Positions 45,228-54,474 of a DNA stretch of 64,000 bases are shown here, piece by piece; within the stretch, counting starts at the first letter, position 1, and the number at the start of each line of letters is the position of its first letter. Both the position numbers and the translations under genes were made by a program. The stretch is taken from contig JAAYUB010000111.1 of the NCBI GenBank assembly GCA_012517875.1, positions 1-64,000 on the forward strand, in the 5' to 3' direction. The DNA is from Acidobacteriota bacterium (lineage in GTDB: Bacteria; Acidobacteriota; JAAYUB01). Under the pieces are notes generated by a model. That model made no database searches. It saw only the letters and a program-made list of their open reading frames with translations, and was not told the origin of the DNA.

Positions 45228-46727
45228 TTACCGGGGTTTACGCATGTCGCCGGTATCCATGTAGCGCGTATGCATCTGAAACACTTCGCGGATCAGATGC
45301 GGTTCATGACCGCCCACCTCGCGGCAGGCACGTTCATAGTAATCCATCAATTCATCGCGGTAATCAGGGTGGACGCACTGGCGGATGATCTCCGGCGCCA
45401 CCTCGCGGGGGCATTTGCCCCGCAGGTCTGCCAGACCTTGTTCCGTCACCACCACCTTGACGTCGTGCTCGGAGTGGTCGAAATGGGTGACGAATGGCAC
45501 GATGCTGGAGATTTTGCCGCCCTTGGCGACGGAGGGCGTGACAAAAATGGACAGGTACGCGTTGCGCTCGAAATCGCCACTGCCACCGATGCCGTTCATC
45601 AGGTGCGTGCCCATCACGTGGGTGGAGTTCACATGACCATAAATGTCCGCTTCCAGGGCGGTGTTGACGGCGATGACACCCAACCGGCGGATTATTTCCG
45701 GATTGTTGGACATCTCCTGCGGACGCAACAGGATGTGGCGCTTGTACCGGGCGAGGTCCTGATGAAACCGCTTCTCGCCTTCGGCCGACAGCGTGATGGA
45801 AGTGCCTGAGGCGAAGACGACCTTGCCGGCATCGATCAGGTCCAGCACCGAATCCTGAATGACTTCGGAATAGAACTCCATGTTCTGGAATTCGGAGTTG
45901 AGGAATCCTTGCAGCACCGCGTTGGCCACCCCGCCCACGCCCGACTGCCACGGCAGGCCCCGGGGCATCCGACCGGAGCGGATCTCATGGGTGATGAAAT
46001 CGATGATCAGTTCGGCGATTCGTTTTTCCGCATCGCTGCAGGGGGTGAAGGAGCCGTGGCTGTCCGGCTTGTCCGAGACGACAATGTGGCGGATGCGATC
46101 GACGTCCGTGACCATGTAAGGCCGGCCGATCCGGTTGGACGCTTTCACGATGGGGATGGGCTGCCGGTCGGGCTGGTCCTGGGGCACGTAGATGTCGTGG
46201 ATCCCTTCCAGTTCCAGCGGGTGCGTTGTGTTCAGCTCCACGATGATTGTTTTGGCGAGCCGGCACAGCGTGGGGGAGATGCCGACGCTGGTCGTGGGGA
46301 CGAGGTGGCCCTCCTCGGTGATGGCATGGGCTTCGATCACGGCCACGTCGATGGGGCCAAAGTAGCCGTAGCGGATCTCCGAGGACACATGGCTCAGGTG
46401 CTGATCGTAGAACCGGGTTGCCCCGGCGTTGATCTGGTCGCGGAGCTTCTTGTTGGACTGGTAGGGCATTCGGCGGTCGATGGCGCCCACCTCCGCCAGT
46501 GCTCCATCCAACTCGTCGCCAACGCTGGCGCCGGTGAACAGGTTGATGCGCGTCTTCTCACCGGTGCGTTTGATCCGCTCGGCCAAGGCTTTGGGTACCA
46601 GCTTGGGGTAGCCGGCCGGGGTGAAGCCGCTGCACCCGACATTCATGCCGTTCTGAATGAGATCGGCGGCTTCCTCCGCTGTGGTGATCTTGTCCGACAG
46701 TTTGGGATGACGAATTCGATTTTTCAT
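45228..46727 (-). CDS. Acetyl-CoA hydrolase/transferase family CoA-transferase
   Basis: The 499-residue protein belongs to the Cat1/ScpC/AarC class: GCSGFTPAGYPK near the start, the catalytic glutamate in EFYSEVIQD and the glycine loop GIGGSGDFERNA. It likely transfers CoA between acetate and succinate or hydrolyses acetyl-CoA. It is the last gene of the minus-strand run that starts with the Lol genes; the link to them is positional only. Confidence 0.93.
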   Translation of the reverse strand: MKNRIRHPKLSDKITTAEEAADLIQNGMNVGCSGFTPAGYPKLVPKALAERIKRTGEKTRINLFTGASVGDELDGALAEVGAIDRRMPYQSNKKLRDQINAGATRFYDQHLSHVSSEIRYGYFGPIDVAVIEAHAITEEGHLVPTTSVGISPTLCRLAKTIIVELNTTHPLELEGIHDIYVPQDQPDRQPIPIVKASNRIGRPYMVTDVDRIRHIVVSDKPDSHGSFTPCSDAEKRIAELIIDFITHEIRSGRMPRGLPWQSGVGGVANAVLQGFLNSEFQNMEFYSEVIQDSVLDLIDAGKVVFASGTSITLSAEGEKRFHQDLARYKRHILLRPQEMSNNPEIIRRLGVIAVNTALEADIYGHVNSTHVMGTHLMNGIGGSGDFERNAYLSIFVTPSVAKGGKISSIVPFVTHFDHSEHDVKVVVTEQGLADLRGKCPREVAPEIIRQCVHPDYRDELMDYYERACREVGGHEPHLIREVFQMHTRYMDTGDMRKPR

Positions 46728-46757
46728 CGCACGATTCTCCTGGCTGTGAAGGTACTT

Positions 46758-47192
46758 TCATGTGATGGATTCCAACTTGCGGATGACCACCCGCTTGCCG
46801 GCGGCGCCCACCACCTCGACGGTGTCGCCGAGGGCGACGGAGCCGGGCTTTTCCGGCAGGCCGATCCAGTCGGCGCCCTCGCAATGGAGCATGAAGAGTC
46901 CGGCGTGCGGATCGACGATGTCTTGAAGCCGGCCGGTGCGGCCGACGATGGCCTGGATCTTCGGATCGTCCGCCGGCCGGATGCACCGCCGGAACAGCCA
47001 ACGGGTGAACGGTTCCAGAATCAGCACGCCGCCAGCCACGGCCAGCCACTGGCACCAGGTGGGGGCGCGCAGGTGCGCGGCGGCCGATGCCAGCAGGCAC
47101 CCCCCGATCAGCGGCAGCAGCGGCCGGAAGCGGGTCACCAGGTAGAAAATCAGCAACAGGATGGCGGGAACCAGCCAGTACCAGTGGGTCAT
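46758..47192 (-). CDS. NfeD-like membrane protein
   Basis: The 144-residue protein has two or three hydrophobic segments (about 5-70) and a C-terminal OB-like NfeD domain (GRTGRLQDIV ... LGDTVEVVGAAGKRVVIRKLE). NfeD proteins commonly pair with stomatin/flotillin proteins or ClpP-like proteases; neither is here. The start at 47192 (MTHWYW) has GAAGG just upstream; an ATG at 47216 adds eight residues. Confidence 0.7.
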   Translation of the reverse strand: MTHWYWLVPAILLLIFYLVTRFRPLLPLIGGCLLASAAAHLRAPTWCQWLAVAGGVLILEPFTRWLFRRCIRPADDPKIQAIVGRTGRLQDIVDPHAGLFMLHCEGADWIGLPEKPGSVALGDTVEVVGAAGKRVVIRKLESIT

Positions 47193-47282
47193 GTATCCTT
47201 CCCTGAAATCATCCAAATGATCGGCGTGTGGCTTGTCCGACGGCAGTCACACACACAAGGCTGCCCGGACTGCGGCCGGCGC

Positions 47283-47963
47283 TTATGAGATGAACTCAAC
47301 GTCTCGAGGCATCTTGAGCTCGAAGGTCTTGTCCTTCACCTTCTTATTAATTTCGATCTTTCGGAACTGAATATCCGTGTAGTCGCCGTTGGGTTCCTCG
47401 ATTCGCTGGCGGGCCGGAATGCCGGTGCCGGCCTCGATCCACAGGTTCAGGCTCTTGAAATACGACTTCAGCTTCGGGCTTTTCGGGTACAGCGTAAGCA
47501 CGTGGTAGACCATCTTCCCTTCCACTTCATCGTGGAGGTAGGTGATGTCGAAATTGCTCTTGAGATCATCCACCGAAGTGCCGATGCCGAAGTTGGCATA
47601 ACGCGCCTGCGATTCGTCGATCTTTCTCCTGACCGCCTGGTTTTTTTTGGGGTAGAACACCAGGATCTCCCGGGGAGTGACCAGCAGGATGGTTTTGCGG
47701 GGTTCCTCGATCTCCTTTTTCAGGTAAATCCCGTCGGTTTCTTTCTTGAAGTAAAATTTCCCTTTTTCGAGCTCGTCGTATTCCTGAATGATGTTGAGGT
47801 ATTTGCGCTGGATGATGTCGGCCTGGAACGTGCGCAGCACCTTGTTAAGCTGATTGAGCTTTCGCAGCACCCGATCGAGTTTGGCGCTGTCGCCCGCGGC
47901 GGCTGAGGGAACGCTCAGCGTCGCAAACAGGAACAGCAAGCCGGTCAGAACCATGCGTTTCAT
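47283..47963 (-). CDS. lolA: LolA-like periplasmic lipoprotein carrier
   Basis: The 226-residue protein has a signal peptide (LLFLFATLSVPSAAA) and a LolA-fold beta sheet (LRTFQADIIQRKYL, GKFYFKKETDGIYLKK, PREILVFYPKKNQAVRRK, VLTLYPKSPKLKSYFKSLNLWIE). LolA ferries lipoproteins across the periplasm from LolCDE to the outer membrane. The position just after lolD and the permease supports this. Lipoprotein-sorting neighbours make the assignment stronger than fold similarity alone. Confidence 0.82.
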   Translation of the reverse strand: MKRMVLTGLLFLFATLSVPSAAAGDSAKLDRVLRKLNQLNKVLRTFQADIIQRKYLNIIQEYDELEKGKFYFKKETDGIYLKKEIEEPRKTILLVTPREILVFYPKKNQAVRRKIDESQARYANFGIGTSVDDLKSNFDITYLHDEVEGKMVYHVLTLYPKSPKLKSYFKSLNLWIEAGTGIPARQRIEEPNGDYTDIQFRKIEINKKVKDKTFELKMPRDVEFIS

Positions 47964-47977
47964 CTGTGGCCTCGAGA

Positions 47978-48172
47978 CTACCCGATGAGGTGGAGGTGGG
48001 CGGCCGGCGGATGAGTGACGGCCGGGGTCGGCTTGGCCCGCCGCTCGAAGCAGCTGTGCGGCACCAGGAAGATGAACAACAGGATGAGTATGACGATGAT
48101 GTCGTAGGCAATGCTGCCGCGCTCATACTTCCACAGGAAAATATTGTGCAACAGACTTTTGATTCTGCCCAT
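47978..48172 (-). CDS. Small single-helix membrane protein (64 residues)
   Basis: It begins MGRIKSLLHNIFLWKYERGS, followed by one hydrophobic helix (about residues 23-42, IIVILILLFIFLVP), then a basic and Pro/His-rich tail. It sits 14 bases before lolA and 16 bases after lolD, between two recognised genes of the same operon. I do not know the family. An accessory role in Lol transport is inference from position. Confidence 0.65.
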   Translation of the reverse strand: MGRIKSLLHNIFLWKYERGSIAYDIIVILILLFIFLVPHSCFERRAKPTPAVTHPPAAHLHLIG

Positions 48173-48188
48173 GCCGTACGCCCGTCGC

Positions 48189-48908
48189 TCAGCGACTGAA
48201 GATGTCCTCGTGTTCCACGAGGAGTTCGCTACGGGGCTGCCGCAGGATCTGGCCGTCCCGCATCTCCACAATCCGATGCGCGTACGACGCCGCTTCGGAG
48301 TTGTGGGTGATCATGACCACGGTCTGGTTGAACCGGAGATTGAGATCCCGGAGCATCGTCAGGACGATCTGCGAATTCACGGTGTCGAGGTTGCCGGTGG
48401 GTTCGTCTGCGAGGATGAGAGCGGGCCGGTTGATGAGCGCCCGGGCGAGGGCCACGCGCTGCTGTTCGCCGCCCGACAGCTCCAGCGGTTTGTGGTCCAT
48501 CTTGTCCTGAAGGCCCAGGATGCCGAGAATCTCCTCCACGGTGTGGGTGTCGAACGTCCCGTTGCCGCGGATCTGGCGCGCCAGCTGGAGATTTTCCCGG
48601 GCGGAGATTGTTGAAAACAGATTGAATCGCTGGAACACAAAACCGATCTTGGCCCGGCGGATCTCGGTCCGCTCGCGGTCTGAGCAGTCGGCCAGGTTCC
48701 GGTCCTCGATCAGGACGTCGCCGGATGTCGGACAGAGCAGGCCGCCCATGATGTGCAGCAGGGTGGATTTGCCACAACCCGACGGCCCCATGATGGCGAT
48801 GAATTCCCCGCGTCTGATCTGCAAATCGACTCCGCGCAGTGCCGGTACGTCCACCTTGCCGATGCGGTAAATTTTGGTCAGTTTGCGGATAGTGACGATA
48901 TCTTGCAT
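48189..48908 (-). CDS. lolD: LolD-like ABC transporter ATPase
   Basis: The 239-residue ATPase begins [17 protein letters not shown]. Walker A (GPSGCGKST), the signature [15 protein letters not shown] and Walker B ([12 protein letters not shown]) are intact. It is a MacB/LolD/FtsE-class protein. LolCDE is inferred from the adjoining FtsX-type permease, LolA and LolB-like lipoprotein. I chose the ATG at 48908 over a longer frame that runs into the permease gene. Confidence 0.9.
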   Translation of the reverse strand: MQDIVTIRKLTKIYRIGKVDVPALRGVDLQIRRGEFIAIMGPSGCGKSTLLHIMGGLLCPTSGDVLIEDRNLADCSDRERTEIRRAKIGFVFQRFNLFSTISARENLQLARQIRGNGTFDTHTVEEILGILGLQDKMDHKPLELSGGEQQRVALARALINRPALILADEPTGNLDTVNSQIVLTMLRDLNLRFNQTVVMITHNSEAASYAHRIVEMRDGQILRQPRSELLVEHEDIFSR

Positions 48909-48938
48909 CAATCCAATCCGGTGAAAACGTAACAAACC

Positions 48939-48967
48939 AGTATATTTTGATTTGCCCGCCTGTTCAA
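48939..48967 (-). promoter_or_regulatory. Internal promoter of lolD-lolA
   Basis: On the minus strand TTGAAC (48967-48962) and TATACT (48944-48939) are 17 bases apart, with four to five matches each. It lies in the 80-base gap between the permease and lolD, so lolD, the small membrane gene and lolA may be expressed separately from the permease. Confidence 0.55.
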
Positions 48968-48988
48968 GGTGAAAGGCAGGCACGCGCT

Positions 48989-50092
48989 TTATTCGTACAT
49001 CAGCGCTTCGACGGGATCCTGGCGGGCGGCCCGGTAAGCGGGATAGGTGGACCCGAAGATCCCGCTCGCCAACGCGATGAGCGCCACGTAGATGATCCAC
49101 TCCAGCCGAATCTCGAACGGCAGCGACGGGTACAACACGTGCAGCACCCGCGTCGCCAGGAAGGTGAGCACCAGCCCGACACCGACGCCGACGACGGTGA
49201 GCAGCATCGACTCCTTCAGGATCAGGTTGACGATGTAACCCTTCGAAGCGCCCAGCGATTTCAGGATGCCGATTTCGCGGGTGCGTTCGGTGATGGTGGT
49301 GTACATGGTGAGCAGGATCACCAGGAAGCTGATGAGGACCGCGCTGACGATGATCGCCGCGGTGAACTCCTTGAGGCCGGGCAGGTTCGAGGCCATGACC
49401 TTGTAAATGTCCGAGGCCCGCGTCACGTTGTAGCCTTTGAACGGATCGACGCGGAGCAGGTGCTGGTAGACCGGCTCGATCCGGGAGTCCGAGTCGCATT
49501 TGATATAGAAGATGGAGACCTTTTCCTTCGAATCGTTCAGGTCCTGCAGCGTTTCCAGCGGCACCAGGATGCGGGCGGCAATGCCCGCCTTGAAAATGCC
49601 TACAATCGTGAAGGTGTGGTTCAGGATGTTCAACGTGTCGCCAAGCTTGGTGTGGTGGGATTGCTGGTATACATCGTCCACGATGCACTCGAATGGAGCC
49701 TGGAACAGGCGGCCCTGCAAGACTATGATGCCGTCACCGCTCACTTGGTTGAAGGAATGGGGATCGATGCCGAAAATCAGCGAGAAACTCTGCTTGGAAA
49801 ACTGATGGAGCATGGGGGAAACATGCCGGATGCCATCGACTTCCAGCAGTTTGTCCTTGATCCGGATGGGCATGGTGGCGTTATTGAGGGCCAGCAGGAG
49901 CGAGGAGCCGGGAGGTTGAAACAACAGATCCGCCTTGATGTTTTGCGTGCGGTACGCCGAATCCTTCAGCATGCCCTGGGTCAGCCCGACGAACAGCAGA
50001 ATCATCACCACACCCAGGCTGACCGCCAGGATGCTGACGATGGTCCGGGTGGGACGCTTCTTGACGTTGGCGATGATCAGGCCCACGGGCAC
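48989..50092 (-). CDS. FtsX-type ABC permease (LolC/LolE/LolF-like)
   Basis: The 367-residue protein has one N-terminal membrane helix (about 17-40), a periplasmic domain (about 45-240) and three C-terminal helices with [20 protein letters not shown], the FtsX/MacB hallmark. It is the only permease of the locus, so it probably works as a homodimer with LolD. It begins one base after the stop of the lipoprotein gene. Confidence 0.88.
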   Translation of the reverse strand: MPVGLIIANVKKRPTRTIVSILAVSLGVVMILLFVGLTQGMLKDSAYRTQNIKADLLFQPPGSSLLLALNNATMPIRIKDKLLEVDGIRHVSPMLHQFSKQSFSLIFGIDPHSFNQVSGDGIIVLQGRLFQAPFECIVDDVYQQSHHTKLGDTLNILNHTFTIVGIFKAGIAARILVPLETLQDLNDSKEKVSIFYIKCDSDSRIEPVYQHLLRVDPFKGYNVTRASDIYKVMASNLPGLKEFTAAIIVSAVLISFLVILLTMYTTITERTREIGILKSLGASKGYIVNLILKESMLLTVVGVGVGLVLTFLATRVLHVLYPSLPFEIRLEWIIYVALIALASGIFGSTYPAYRAARQDPVEALMYE

Positions 50093-50093
50093 C

Positions 50094-51008
50094 TCATGAC
50101 TTGGGGGATATCTGTTCCACCGTGGCGTCGTCCGGAACGCTCAAGGCGAACATCTGGTCATTGAGCGGCGCATCGACTTCCAGCCGTTTGACCGAGAAGT
50201 CCACCCGATAGCCCTCGCGCGGGCGATAGAGCCGGATCTCCGCGGGGAACTCGCCGGAGGTGAACGGGCGGTGGGGGCCGTAGCTCACCTCGCTGACCGG
50301 TGCTCCGTCGGGGGCGTACAGGACCTTCTTGCGGATGCTGAGGCTGGAACGTTCCAGCCAGATTTTCTGGAGCACCAGCGGCGCGCCACCCGTGACGTCC
50401 AGCTCATGGATCACGTAGTACCGCTCGACGGCGGTGTCTTCCTGGGTGACGGCCAGGCGGGAGTCCGGCTTGAGCCGTTGATGGAAAAATGTCTGGGTGA
50501 TGTGCCAGGGGCGCAGCTGGGACAAGTTGTAGCGGGGTGAGCGCTCGTCGGCAGCCGGTTCCTGGGGCAGGGCGGCGAGGTCATCGCCCATGACGCCCCG
50601 GTACAGGGTGTTGCGGCGGGGATACCAGATCTCAAACTGGGCTCCCCGGGCCACGACGTCCAGGGCGGTGGTCTTGATCATGGGGAGGTGGATCTGCAGC
50701 CGGAGGTCGCCCTGCCGGTTGACGATCATCACCGCGTCGGCGGACGGCAGTTTCTCGCGTTTCTGTCGGGTTGCGGATTCGGCGGAGAAGGTCAACTCCG
50801 CTTTCCGGATCAGCAGCGTGCTGGGCGCACCACAGAGCCGGTCGAACCGGGCCAGAAGCTCCTCCCGGCTCAGCGTCTGGGCCTGCTGGAACGCAGGGCT
50901 GACCCGCACGGTTTCCTTGTGCACGCCACACGCGCCGGTAGCCATAGCGGCGGCCAGGGCCAGGCCGGCCGATGCGGTTCTCAGGTGATGCTGCCAGCTG
51001 CGGTTCAA
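50094..51008 (-). CDS. LolB-like or DUF4292-like lipoprotein
   Basis: The 304-residue protein has a signal with a candidate lipid-anchored cysteine at residue 27 (ATGAC, a weak lipobox). The mature part (about 50-230) has beta strands like the LolA/LolB fold (IRKAELTFSAESATR, ADAVMIVNRQGDLRLQIHLP, FEIWYPRRNTLYRG). It is immediately followed by the permease. It could be the outer-membrane acceptor LolB, otherwise unknown in many non-proteobacteria. This is inference from fold resemblance and position. Confidence 0.6.
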   Translation of the reverse strand: MNRSWQHHLRTASAGLALAAAMATGACGVHKETVRVSPAFQQAQTLSREELLARFDRLCGAPSTLLIRKAELTFSAESATRQKREKLPSADAVMIVNRQGDLRLQIHLPMIKTTALDVVARGAQFEIWYPRRNTLYRGVMGDDLAALPQEPAADERSPRYNLSQLRPWHITQTFFHQRLKPDSRLAVTQEDTAVERYYVIHELDVTGGAPLVLQKIWLERSSLSIRKKVLYAPDGAPVSEVSYGPHRPFTSGEFPAEIRLYRPREGYRVDFSVKRLEVDAPLNDQMFALSVPDDATVEQISPKS

Positions 51009-51095
51009 GGCGTTCCGCCCTCCAAAAAATCCAGAGAAATCTATCAGAAAGGGCCTTCCGAGTCAAGGTTTACGCTGGATTTCACCCCTGTTTCT

Positions 51096-51103
51096 GGTAA
51101 AAT
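51096..51103 (+). promoter_or_regulatory. Extended -10 element of ftsK
   Basis: GGTAAAAT preceded by CT gives TGGTAAAAT (51095-51103), an extended -10. No good -35 is seen. The ftsK ATG is 26 bases downstream. It lies in the short divergent gap between ftsK and the LolB-like gene. Confidence 0.35.
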
Positions 51104-51128
51104 CGAGGCCATTGAAGGCGGGGGAGTC

Positions 51129-53402
51129 ATGAATCGTTCCCAACAAAAGAAATTCCGCGAACTGCTCGGGTTCCTGCTGCTGTTTCTGGTTTTCCTGTTC
51201 GGGCTGGCCCTCGTCTCGTACAGCCCTGAGGATGCGTCGCTCAACGTCAGCACCACCCTGAGCCAGTCGCGGAATTTCATCGGCCGTACCGGCGCCTGGA
51301 TCAGTGATTTCTGCTGTCATCTGTTCGGATACGGCGCCGTCCTGCTGGCCCTGCCGGTGGTCTTCCTGGCGGTCCGGATGATCCGGAGCCGGGAGATGGC
51401 GGGGCTGTTCGTCCAGTGGTTGGGGACCGTGGTGCTGATGGCGGCCGTATGCGGGCTGCTGGACCTGCTGTTCTCCACGCCGGTGGGATTGGCCAATTTC
51501 ACACCGGGCGGCATCCTCGGCGGCACGCTGAAGCACTTTCTGGTGTACTACCTGAACACGGGCGGCGCCGCTCTGCTGCTTGGCGCCTGCCTCCTGGCCG
51601 GGCTCCTGCTGCTCACCCCAAGGACTCTGGGCGAGCTCTTCGGTCGAATCGGTGGTTTGTTCCGGCGACAGTCCGCGGCCGGCCCGGAGCAGCCGGACGA
51701 GGCTGACTCCGACGCTTCGGCACCCAAGGCCGAAACGAAGTCGTTCTCTCCGGCGGAGACCGAACCGGTCCAGCGGCGCGGCGCTCCTGAACCGGAGACT
51801 GTCGCCGGCGACGCCCGGACGGAGGAGGCGGCGACCGCGGGCGGTGACGCGCGGGCCGCGGCGGCCAAACCCGGGTTCCGAATTCCCATCACCCCGCTTG
51901 AGTTCACCGAAGAGGCGGGGCCCGAACCGGACGTGCACACCAGCAACCGCCGCCAGATCGGACGCTTCCGCCTGCCGCCGTTCTCCCTCCTCGAGCGCGC
52001 CGACAGCGTGGCCAAGATCAGCGAAACCGAGCTGATGGAAAAGGCTCAGCAGATCATCCGCAAGTATCAGGAGTTCGGCATCGAGGGGGCCATCGATGCC
52101 ATCCATCCGGGGCCCGTGGTCACCCTCTTCGAGTTCAAACCCGCACCCGGCGTCAAGTACAGCAAGATGATCTCCCTGGTGGACGACTTGTGCCTGGGAC
52201 TCCGGGCGGAGTCGATCCGGATCGACCGCATCCCCGGCAAGTCCACCGTCGGTATCGAGGTGCCCAACTCCCAGCGGCAGACCATCCACATCCGCGAGGT
52301 CATCGAGTCGAAGGAAGTCCAGAACTCCCGCTCCCGGCTCACGCTGGCCCTGGGCAAGCGGATCAACGGCGACGTTTTCGTCACCGACCTGATGAAGATG
52401 CCCCACCTTCTGGTGGCCGGGGCGACGGGTTCGGGCAAGAGCGTGGGCCTGAACACCATGATCACCTCCATCCTGTATCGGGCCACTCCGGACGAGGTCC
52501 GGTTCATCTTCATCGATCCGAAACGGCTGGAACTGGGGGCGTACGCCGACATCCCCCATCTCCTGACCCCCATTGTCACCGATGCCAAGCTTGCCGCCAA
52601 CACGCTGCTGTGGGCCGTCCATGAGATGGAGGAGCGGTACAAGCTGCTGGCGAAATACTCCGTGCGGGAGATCGATGGTTTCAACCGGCTGTGCCTGGAA
52701 AACGAGGACCTCGATCCGCTCCCCATGATCGTCATCGTCATCGACGCGTTGGCCGAGCTGCTCAGCGTGGCGTCCAAGGAGGTGGAGTTGTGCCTCCAGC
52801 GGCTGGCCCAGATGGCCCGGGCGGTGGGCATTCACCTGATCATCGCCACCCAGCGTCCGTCGGTGGAAGTGGTGACCGGCGTGATCAAGGCGAATTTCCC
52901 CTCGCGCATCTCCTTCCGGCTCCTGTCGCGGCACGACTCCAAGACCATCCTGGACACCATCGGTGCCGAGCATCTCCTGGGCAAGGGCGACATGCTGTTC
53001 CTGCCGCCCAATTCGGCCAAGCTCATCCGCGTGCACGGCGCGTTCGTCTCCGAAGAGGAGACCAAGAAACTGGTGGACTTCCTCAAAGGGCAGGGAGAGC
53101 CGAGCTACACCGAGCTTCTCACGCCGGAGGCGGACAGCGCCGAAGACTCGGACAACGGCAACGGTCTGGGCGACGATCCGCTGTTTGACGAGGTGGCCCG
53201 ATTCGTGGTCAAGAACCGCAAGGCGTCCACCTCGGTGCTCCAACGCCGTTTCCGCATCGGCTATGGCCGGGCGGCTCGCCTGATGGATATCCTCGAGGAA
53301 GAGGGCATCATCGGACAGTCGATCGGCAGCCGGCCCCGCGACGTCTTGGTACCCCCCGACTATTTCGACTCGGTCAGCGAAACCCAGAACCCCGAAGCCT
53401 GA
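51129..53402 (+). CDS. ftsK: FtsK/SpoIIIE DNA translocase
   Basis: The 757-residue protein has four or five N-terminal membrane helices (about 15-165), a Pro/Glu/Ala-rich linker (about 180-290), an alpha-beta motor (about 300-675) and a gamma winged-helix domain (about 685-757, VLQRRFRIGYGRAARLMDILEEEG). Walker A (GATGSGKS, Lys437) is intact. Walker B reads IVIVIDALAEL where FtsK proteins normally have DE(L/F)AD: Ala540 replaces the catalytic glutamate. It segregates chromosomes at division. Confidence 0.96.
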   Translation: MNRSQQKKFRELLGFLLLFLVFLFGLALVSYSPEDASLNVSTTLSQSRNFIGRTGAWISDFCCHLFGYGAVLLALPVVFLAVRMIRSREMAGLFVQWLGTVVLMAAVCGLLDLLFSTPVGLANFTPGGILGGTLKHFLVYYLNTGGAALLLGACLLAGLLLLTPRTLGELFGRIGGLFRRQSAAGPEQPDEADSDASAPKAETKSFSPAETEPVQRRGAPEPETVAGDARTEEAATAGGDARAAAAKPGFRIPITPLEFTEEAGPEPDVHTSNRRQIGRFRLPPFSLLERADSVAKISETELMEKAQQIIRKYQEFGIEGAIDAIHPGPVVTLFEFKPAPGVKYSKMISLVDDLCLGLRAESIRIDRIPGKSTVGIEVPNSQRQTIHIREVIESKEVQNSRSRLTLALGKRINGDVFVTDLMKMPHLLVAGATGSGKSVGLNTMITSILYRATPDEVRFIFIDPKRLELGAYADIPHLLTPIVTDAKLAANTLLWAVHEMEERYKLLAKYSVREIDGFNRLCLENEDLDPLPMIVIVIDALAELLSVASKEVELCLQRLAQMARAVGIHLIIATQRPSVEVVTGVIKANFPSRISFRLLSRHDSKTILDTIGAEHLLGKGDMLFLPPNSAKLIRVHGAFVSEEETKKLVDFLKGQGEPSYTELLTPEADSAEDSDNGNGLGDDPLFDEVARFVVKNRKASTSVLQRRFRIGYGRAARLMDILEEEGIIGQSIGSRPRDVLVPPDYFDSVSETQNPEA

Positions 53403-53543
53403 CAACTCTGGATCAGCGCGAGTGCACCCAGACGGTGCCGCCGGCATGCCGCCGCATGGGATCTGGCCGCCCGGGCGGGAACCGTCCGCGCCTTGCGGCG
53501 TAATAGAAGCTGACAATTCATTGCGGAGAGCGGGAGGTGCTCC

Positions 53544-54404
53544 ATGAAACGGTTGATTGTGTTGACGGCGGTGGCCCTGATCACGGTGGCGGCTGTGCCG
53601 GTGTTTGCCGGACCGCCGGATGATGGCGACCGGCAAGTGTACGTACATGTGTCCGGCGACGCCAGCCGGGCTTTTCTGGGAGTCAACCTGCGCGATCTGA
53701 ACGCGAAGGAACTCGATGAGTGGAAGGAACCGGACGATCTGGGGGCCTACGTGGTGAAGGTGACGGCCGATTCGCCGGCGGCCAAAGCCGGCTTGGCGGA
53801 GGGGGACATCATCATGCGGTATGCCGGAATCCCGGTGCTCGGCGTCACCCATCTGACCGGCTTGGTCCGCGCGACTCCTCCCGGCAAGACGGTGAGCATC
53901 GAGATCGCCCGCGGCGGCAAGCGCCAGACCCTTCAGGCGACCCTGGGCAAGCGGGACGGCGATTACTTCGTCGGCGTGCCCGGCGAGTCTTTATTCACCA
54001 TCCCGGAAATGCCCAAACGAATACCGGATGAATTTAAGGATTACAACCGCACCTTGCGGCAGTATTTTGTGACGCGCCGGCCCCGGTTGGGTATCTTCTA
54101 CGATGACCTGACCGATCAGCTCGCCAAGTTTTTCGGTGTGCCTGAAGGCAAGGGTGTGCTCATCACCTCGGTGGCCGAGGATTCGCCGGCCGCAAAGGCC
54201 GGCTTGGCGGCCGGTGACGTCATTGTGGCGATCGGCGATTCGAAGGTGACGGATTCCAGCGACCTGATGCGGGCCCTGTCCGGAGAGGAAGACGATGGAA
54301 CGTTGGCGGTCAAGATATACCGGAAAGGAAAGGCCATGGATGTGCGCGTCACACTGGATGATGACAAACCCGAGCTTCCGAAAGCCCGGAAGCTGTCTGT
54401 CTGA
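53544..54404 (+). CDS. Exported protein with two PDZ domains
   Basis: The 286-residue protein has a signal peptide (ending VPVFAG) and two PDZ domains: residues about 40-125 (AYVVKVTADSPAAKAGLAEGDIIMRY) and about 180-275 (GVLITSVAEDSPAAKAGLAAGDVIVAIGD). It lacks a protease domain, unlike DegP/HtrA. It may be a scaffold or regulator of a periplasmic protease. It stands alone with its own terminator. Confidence 0.8.
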   Translation: MKRLIVLTAVALITVAAVPVFAGPPDDGDRQVYVHVSGDASRAFLGVNLRDLNAKELDEWKEPDDLGAYVVKVTADSPAAKAGLAEGDIIMRYAGIPVLGVTHLTGLVRATPPGKTVSIEIARGGKRQTLQATLGKRDGDYFVGVPGESLFTIPEMPKRIPDEFKDYNRTLRQYFVTRRPRLGIFYDDLTDQLAKFFGVPEGKGVLITSVAEDSPAAKAGLAAGDVIVAIGDSKVTDSSDLMRALSGEEDDGTLAVKIYRKGKAMDVRVTLDDDKPELPKARKLSV

Positions 54405-54430
54405 ACCGTCCCCCGATTGACGGGCATAAA

Positions 54431-54460
54431 AAAACCCACCCCGAGGGGTGGGTTTTTCAT
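54431..54460. terminator. Bidirectional Rho-independent terminator
   Basis: A 12-bp stem AAAACCCACCCC/GGGGTGGGTTTT (54431-54442 with 54446-54457) has a 3-base loop and T/A runs on both sides. It lies between the convergent PDZ and TPR genes. Confidence 0.88.
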
Positions 54461-54474
54461 TTTCCAGAGACGGA

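Noticed and set aside
48189-49688. A longer lolD frame starting inside the permease gene
   Set aside because: The extension overlaps the permease coding sequence in another frame and has no ribosome-binding site. The ATPase family start is at 48908.
51063-53852. A 929-codon minus-strand frame opposite ftsK
   Set aside because: It is the antisense of ftsK and shows no domain or start signal. ftsK has Walker and winged-helix motifs.
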